From DATKCJ01 sp035513275 (lineage in GTDB: Bacteria; Verrucomicrobiota; Verrucomicrobiia; Opitutales; Opitutaceae), in the NCBI GenBank assembly GCA_035513275.1, contig DATKCJ010000113.1, forward strand, positions 1 through 20,480: a stretch of DNA of 20,480 nt. The letters run 5' to 3'. This document shows positions 15,257-20,480 of the stretch, piece by piece. The position numbers were made by a program, and so were the translations under genes. The notes below the pieces were generated by a model. That model was not told the DNA's origin and ran no database searches. It saw only the letters and a program-made list of their open reading frames with translations. Within the stretch, counting starts at the first letter, position 1. Every line of letters begins with the position of its first letter.

Positions 15257-15296
15257 CTCACTCTCACTTTCACTCTCACTTCCGCGCTCACTCTCC
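15257..15296. repeat. CACTCT/TCACTT low-complexity tract
   Basis: An imperfect hexamer run of CTCACT and TTCACT units, pyrimidine-rich on the + strand, in the lexA-imuA gap. A + strand frame across it would encode Ser-Leu repeats, which look non-genic. It is probably a simple sequence repeat without a product. Confidence 0.65.
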
Positions 15297-15401
15297 CGTC
15301 CCGCGCCCGATTGGGTGGGGCGCGTGCCGTCTGCGCGGCGCATCCTGCTTCCTGGCGAGCGGCGGGGCATGCCGGCTCGCATGGATCTTTTCCTGAGAGT
15401 T

Positions 15402-15435
15402 TGCCTGCGACACCTCACATCCGTGGTCGCAGGCA
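15402..15435. repeat. Hairpin just upstream of imuA
   Basis: Perfect 10-bp arms TGCCTGCGAC (15402-15411) and GTCGCAGGCA (15426-15435) flank a 14-base loop, ending 23 bases before the imuA ATG. It could modulate readthrough from lexA into imuA, or be another interspersed palindrome. There is no GTAG foot. Confidence 0.7.
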
Positions 15436-15458
15436 TCTTGCGATGAAGGCGGCCCACG

Positions 15459-16124
15459 ATGCGCGAACGCACCCTCAGTGTCGCCGCATTGCGGCAACTG
15501 GTCGCCGACCGCCTGCCGGGGCCCGCGGACTCGCGCCGGGGAGCCGCCGCGCTTCCGACCGGCGTGCCGGCGCTCGACGAGGCGCTGGGCGGCGGGCTGG
15601 CATCGGGCGCGCTCACGGAGATCGTCTCCGCCGGGGCGGGCTCGGGGGGTCAGTTCGTGCAACTCTGCCTGCTCTGCGCCGCGGCCGGCCTAGGGCGTCG
15701 CGCGGCGCTGGTTGACGGAGCCGACGCGTTCGATCCGCAGACCGCGGGTGCCGAGGCGCTGCGTGCACTCATCTGGGTGCGCTGTGGCGATGCAGCCACG
15801 GCAATGCAGGCGGCTGACCTCCTCGTGCGCGATGCAAACCTCGGGCTCGTGCTCCTCGATCTGCGCGGCTGCCCGCAATCCGCGCTACGCCGCACGCCCG
15901 CCACAGCCTGGTATCGCCTCCAACGCGCCGCGGAGGGCACCGCCGCGCCCGTGGTCGTGCATACATCGCAGGCGCTCGTGCCCAGTGCCGCATGCCGCGT
16001 GGCACTCACGGGACGCTTCGGCATCGATTCGTGCGGCCGCCCGCGCGATGCGCTTTCCGCGGAGGTCGAGGTGGAACTCCTGCGCGCGCGCTGGGCAGGC
16101 GGGTTCGCGGAGGCCGCGGGGTGA
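15459..16124 (+). CDS. imuA: ImuA-like RecA-related accessory protein of the mutasome
   Basis: 221 residues from ATG 15459, with GAAGGCGG upstream as ribosome-binding site. The RecA-like core opens with LPTGVPALDEALGGGLASGA and LTEIVSAGAGSGGQFVQLCL, the same layout as the RecA Walker A region. The P-loop is degenerate: where GxxxxGK(T/S) is expected it reads G59-A-G-S-G-G64-Q65-F66, so the lysine and the Ser/Thr are missing. RLLMetal-type repair motifs are absent. In the cassette ImuA is an accessory that works with ImuB and DnaE2 in translesion synthesis. It overlaps imuB as GTGA. The assignment rests on the RecA-like N-terminus plus the cassette context; the C-terminal half is not conserved enough to judge by eye. 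Confidence 0.86.
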   Translation: MRERTLSVAALRQLVADRLPGPADSRRGAAALPTGVPALDEALGGGLASGALTEIVSAGAGSGGQFVQLCLLCAAAGLGRRAALVDGADAFDPQTAGAEALRALIWVRCGDAATAMQAADLLVRDANLGLVLLDLRGCPQSALRRTPATAWYRLQRAAEGTAAPVVVHTSQALVPSAACRVALTGRFGIDSCGRPRDALSAEVEVELLRARWAGGFAEAAG

Positions 16125-17812
16125 TCGCCATGTTCGCCGTCCTAGTCATTCCCGATTTTCCGCTCCAAGCCGTGCTGCGAATCCTGCCGGCTGGCGGCTC
16201 GCGCCGTGCGGTGGCCGTGATGACCGGCGATCCGGCCTCGGCAGGATCCCGACAAGTCGGGGTGCTCCAGTGCAACGCCGTCGCCGCCGCAGCCGGTGTC
16301 GCACCCGGGCTCACTGCGCCGCAGGCCATGGCCCGTTGCCCGGGGATCGAATTGCATGCGCGCTCGGAATCCGCCGAGGCCTCGGCGCGCGACGCGGCCC
16401 TCGCGGCGGCATGGACGCTCTCGCCACGGGTCGAGAACACCGCGCCCGGCGTCTGCACGATCGACCTGCGCGGACATCCCGCGGTCGCGGGACCAGGACG
16501 CTCGGAGGCCGGGAAGATCGGCGTGCTCGCGCGTGCTGCGATCGCCTGCCTCGACGCGCTCGGGCTGGCCGGTCGCATCGGCATCGCGCGCACGCCGCGG
16601 ATCGCGAGATACGCGGCGGACACTTCTGTTGTAGCCCTGCGCGTGAGCGCAGGGACTCCGGCCAATTCGGACGAGACTCTGTCCCGCCGCTCACGCGGCG
16701 GGCTACATGAAGGAGGCAGCGTGCCCGGAGCGCGGGACCCGCGTCGGCAGGTCGGCTTGCCTTCCGAAGCCTTGGCGAAGGAGGGAGACCTGCCCTACGC
16801 ATCGGCCGTGCGCATCATCGCCCCGAGCGACTTCGACGAGTGCGCGTTTCTCGCGCCGCTGCCGATCGAGCTCGCGGATCCCTCGGAGGAGCAGGCCGCA
16901 GTGCTTTCGGGTTGGGGCGTGAAAACGCTCGGCGGACTCACGGCTCTGCCGCGCGCCGAGGCTGCGATGCGGCTCGGCGAGGACGGCGCGGCGCTTTGGG
17001 ATCGCGCGGCCGGGCGCGAGTGGCGAGTTCTGCGTCACGCCGAGCCGCCGCGTGCGTTTGAAGCGGAGGTCGAGTTCGAAGACGGAATCGAAACGCTCGA
17101 GCCGCTGCTCTTCCTGCTGCGACGTTTCTGCGATCAGCTCGCGCTGCAACTCGCCGCAGCGAATTTTGCAGCCGCCGAGCTGCACCTCGTGCTCAAACTC
17201 GACGAGGGAAGGCACGCGCGTGATTTCCGGCTGCCTGCGCCGACGGGCGACGCCGGTGTGTTTTTCAGTGTGCTGCACACACACCTGGAGACGTTGAAGA
17301 CCGACACGCCCGTCGTCGCGCTGCGCCTGGCCGTGACGCCCACGCGCCCGCTGCACCGGCAGCAGGGGCTTTTCGACAGCAGCCTCGTCGACCCGCACGG
17401 GCTCAACGAAACGCTCGCGCGCGTCGGGGCCGTGGTCGGCTCCGAGCGCGTGGGCGTGCCTGTGTTGGAAAACACGCGCCGGCCCGACGCGGTGCGGCTC
17501 GGACCTGTGCCGGACCGCGTCTCATGGCAGCCGGAGCTCGCGAACGTGGCCCTGCATGGACTGCCGCTGCGGCGTCATCGTCCGCCGCGGCCGGCGCGCG
17601 TGGAAGTGGAGGACAGTCGTCCCGTGTGGGTGCTCGCGGATGGCGTGGCCGGTCCGGTCACGGCCGCGGAGGGTCCATGGCGCGGCTCGGGCGAATGGTG
17701 GTCGGCCGAGGCGTGGTCGCGCGACGAGTGGGACGTCGAGATCGGCGGCGCGGGGCTGCACCGGATTTTCGAGAGTGCCGGCCAGTGGTTCGTCGAAGGG
17801 GAGTATGACTGA
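16121..17812 (+). CDS. imuB: ImuB, Y-family polymerase-like mutasome hub, with repeat-derived insertion
   Basis: 563 residues from GTG 16121, which overlaps the imuA stop and has GGAGG seven bases upstream. ATG 16130 (MFAVLVIPDF) is the alternative and is poorly spaced from that site. The N-terminus FAVLVIPDFPLQAVLR and the region TLSPRVENTAPGVCTIDLRG are typical of ImuB. The SIDE-type catalytic acids of active Y-family polymerases are not conserved (TIDLRG), so it is probably a non-catalytic adaptor. IAPSDFDECAFLAPLPIELA, GWGVKTLGGLTALP and a little-finger-like region (LLFLLRRFCDQLALQL) follow. The C-terminus HRIFESAGQWFVEGEYD fits the family. Residues 171-226 are encoded by two palindromic elements (16631-16798) and are absent from the ImuB sequences I know. 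The frame is kept throughout. Confidence 0.93.
   Translation: MIAMFAVLVIPDFPLQAVLRILPAGGSRRAVAVMTGDPASAGSRQVGVLQCNAVAAAAGVAPGLTAPQAMARCPGIELHARSESAEASARDAALAAAWTLSPRVENTAPGVCTIDLRGHPAVAGPGRSEAGKIGVLARAAIACLDALGLAGRIGIARTPRIARYAADTSVVALRVSAGTPANSDETLSRRSRGGLHEGGSVPGARDPRRQVGLPSEALAKEGDLPYASAVRIIAPSDFDECAFLAPLPIELADPSEEQAAVLSGWGVKTLGGLTALPRAEAAMRLGEDGAALWDRAAGREWRVLRHAEPPRAFEAEVEFEDGIETLEPLLFLLRRFCDQLALQLAAANFAAAELHLVLKLDEGRHARDFRLPAPTGDAGVFFSVLHTHLETLKTDTPVVALRLAVTPTRPLHRQQGLFDSSLVDPHGLNETLARVGAVVGSERVGVPVLENTRRPDAVRLGPVPDRVSWQPELANVALHGLPLRRHRPPRPARVEVEDSRPVWVLADGVAGPVTAAEGPWRGSGEWWSAEAWSRDEWDVEIGGAGLHRIFESAGQWFVEGEYD
16631..16706. repeat. REPIN-like element inside imuB, first
   Basis: GTAG (16631-16634), hairpin CCCTGCGC-GTGA-GCGCAGGG (16635-16654), spacer, hairpin CCCGCCGC-TCAC-GCGGCGGG (16683-16702), CTAC (16703-16706). 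Outer arms extend to TGTAGCC and GGCTACA. This is the same design as the intergenic elements, but it lies inside an open reading frame. The right half resembles 13253-13280 upstream of nadA. Confidence 0.88.
16727..16798. repeat. REPIN-like element inside imuB, second
   Basis: GGAG (16727-16730, in place of GTAG), hairpin CGCGGG-A-CCCGCG, then arms GGCAGGTC (16746-16753) and GACCTGCC (16787-16794), ending in CTAC (16795-16798). The right end reads, in reverse complement, GTAGGGCAGGTCTC, identical to the left end of the element at 6869. The loop between the last arms is long and holds a further palindrome (CCTTCCGAAGCCTTGGCGAAGG-like), suggesting a nested insertion. Confidence 0.82.
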
Positions 17813-17826
17813 CTATGAAACAAGAT

Positions 17827-17930
17827 TGTCACAGAGAACACAGAGAGCTCACAGAGAGAGAAATCGGGATTTGGAGCCAATCCGAATTCCGGCTGAGCGA
17901 TCTCATCCAGGCGCTCTGTGAGTTCACTGA
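17827..17930. repeat. CACAGAG-type palindrome downstream of imuB
   Basis: This is the first part of the 365-base gene-free gap 17813-18177. Repeated CACAGAG units at 17829-17860 are mirrored by CTCTGTGAG at 17914-17922 (perfect 9-bp partner at 17848-17856). A site TGTCA-CAGA-GAACA (17827-17840) matches 8 of 10 bases of the LexA motif, but it lies in repeat sequence and is not called as an operator. No gene is seen. Confidence 0.75.
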
Positions 17931-17965
17931 TCCAAAGCAAATCTCCACGGGAAATGGAAATTTGG

Positions 17966-18055
17966 TCTGTCATTGCGAGGAGCAGCGCGACGAAGCAATC
18001 CATCTGACTTCAGATGGATCGCCACGCCCGACTGCGTCGGGCTCGCGATGACAGA
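17966..18055. repeat. GTCATTGCGAG-type interspersed palindrome with three hairpins
   Basis: Outer arms TCTGTCATTGCGAG (17966-17979) and CTCGCGATGACAGA (18042-18055) pair over 14 bp with one mismatch. Inside are CCATCTG-ACTT-CAGATGG (18000-18017) and GCCCGAC-TGC-GTCGGGC (18026-18042). It resembles the GTCATTGCGAG...CTCGCAATGAC palindromes scattered in many bacterial genomes. It sits between two CACAGAG-type palindromes, as if inserted into them. Confidence 0.85.
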
Positions 18056-18070
18056 GCTGCTGCCAAGTTC

Positions 18071-18158
18071 GTCACAGAGGGCAGAAGGCGATCAACTCCG
18101 AACCAATCCAGCTTCCGTCTCCGTGAACTCGGTTTGGCCCTCTGTGAACTCTGTGACT
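18071..18158. repeat. CACAGAG-type palindrome immediately upstream of dnaE2
   Basis: Arms TCACAGAGGGC (18072-18082) and GCCCTCTGTGA (18137-18147) are perfect over 11 bp. The segment GTGAACTCGGTTTGG (18123-18137) is identical to 15162-15176. The element ends 20 bases before the dnaE2 ATG, so the dnaE2 ribosome-binding region follows directly on a stable hairpin. Confidence 0.78.
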
Positions 18159-18177
18159 CAACTTCGGATGCGGCCCG

Positions 18178-20480
<2,303 letters not shown>

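Noticed and set aside
15162..15446. A possible small gene with Ser-Leu repeats before imuA
   Set aside because: Its codons come from the CACTCT tract and palindromes; there is no ribosome-binding site and no recognisable fold.
14615..15616. A 333-codon - strand frame across lexA, the gap and imuA
   Set aside because: It runs through lexA, the palindromic gap and imuA; the Ser-Glu repeats come from the low-complexity tract.
15992..16120. An extended imuB start within imuA
   Set aside because: The upstream frame overlaps imuA by 130 bases and lacks ImuB similarity; GTG 16121 has the ribosome-binding site and overlaps the imuA stop.
17827..17840. A second LexA site, TGTCA-CAGA-GAACA, upstream of dnaE2
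   Set aside because: It matches 8 of 10 motif bases but is part of the CACAGAG repeat, 340 bases from the start, so chance similarity is more likely.

Overview
The window looks like chromosomal DNA from a GC-rich member of the Verrucomicrobiota, probably close to the Opitutaceae. This rests on three observations: a lexA-imuA-imuB-dnaE2 mutagenesis cassette, a lexA operator close to the verrucomicrobial motif I recall (TGTTC-N4-GAACA), and intergenic DNA full of short palindromic repeats. The assignment is an inference from gene content; no database was searched.

Layout. The left edge holds the C-terminal part of a YndJ-like membrane protein on the + strand (3-563). From 751 to 14147 everything is on the - strand. 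Read in transcription order from 14147 downward, it comprises: parA; a de novo NAD block nadA-nadC-nadB (quinolinate synthase, quinolinate phosphoribosyltransferase, L-aspartate oxidase); two coupled ABC-2 type permeases; rnc (RNase III); mfd (transcription-repair coupling factor), coupled by ATGA to the first of two tandem SurA-like periplasmic parvulin proteins; and a small coupled pair of DUF6883 and DUF4926 proteins. From 14381 to the right edge everything is on the + strand: lexA, imuA, imuB and the first 767 codons of dnaE2. This is an SOS-inducible translesion synthesis cassette.

How the genes fit together. LexA represses its own promoter through a site three bases upstream of its start codon. 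After DNA damage its self-cleavage should release the cassette, in which ImuA and ImuB help the error-prone polymerase DnaE2 copy damaged DNA. Mfd is a second, transcription-linked repair function. The NAD genes make quinolinate from aspartate and convert it to nicotinate mononucleotide.

The most striking structure is a population of palindromic elements. Most share one architecture: GTAG, a hairpin, a second hairpin, then CTAC, in about 50-90 bp. This is the layout of REPINs, paired inverted REP sequences mobilised by RAYT transposases. They sit between rnc and mfd, between the permeases and rnc, between nadB and the permeases, between nadC and nadB, and upstream of nadA. Two sit in tandem inside imuB, adding exactly 56 codons without breaking the frame. 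One supplies the stop codon of rnc. Other palindromic families (CACAGAG-rich, and GTCATTGCGAG-type) fill the lexA-imuA and imuB-dnaE2 gaps. No RAYT gene is visible in this window.
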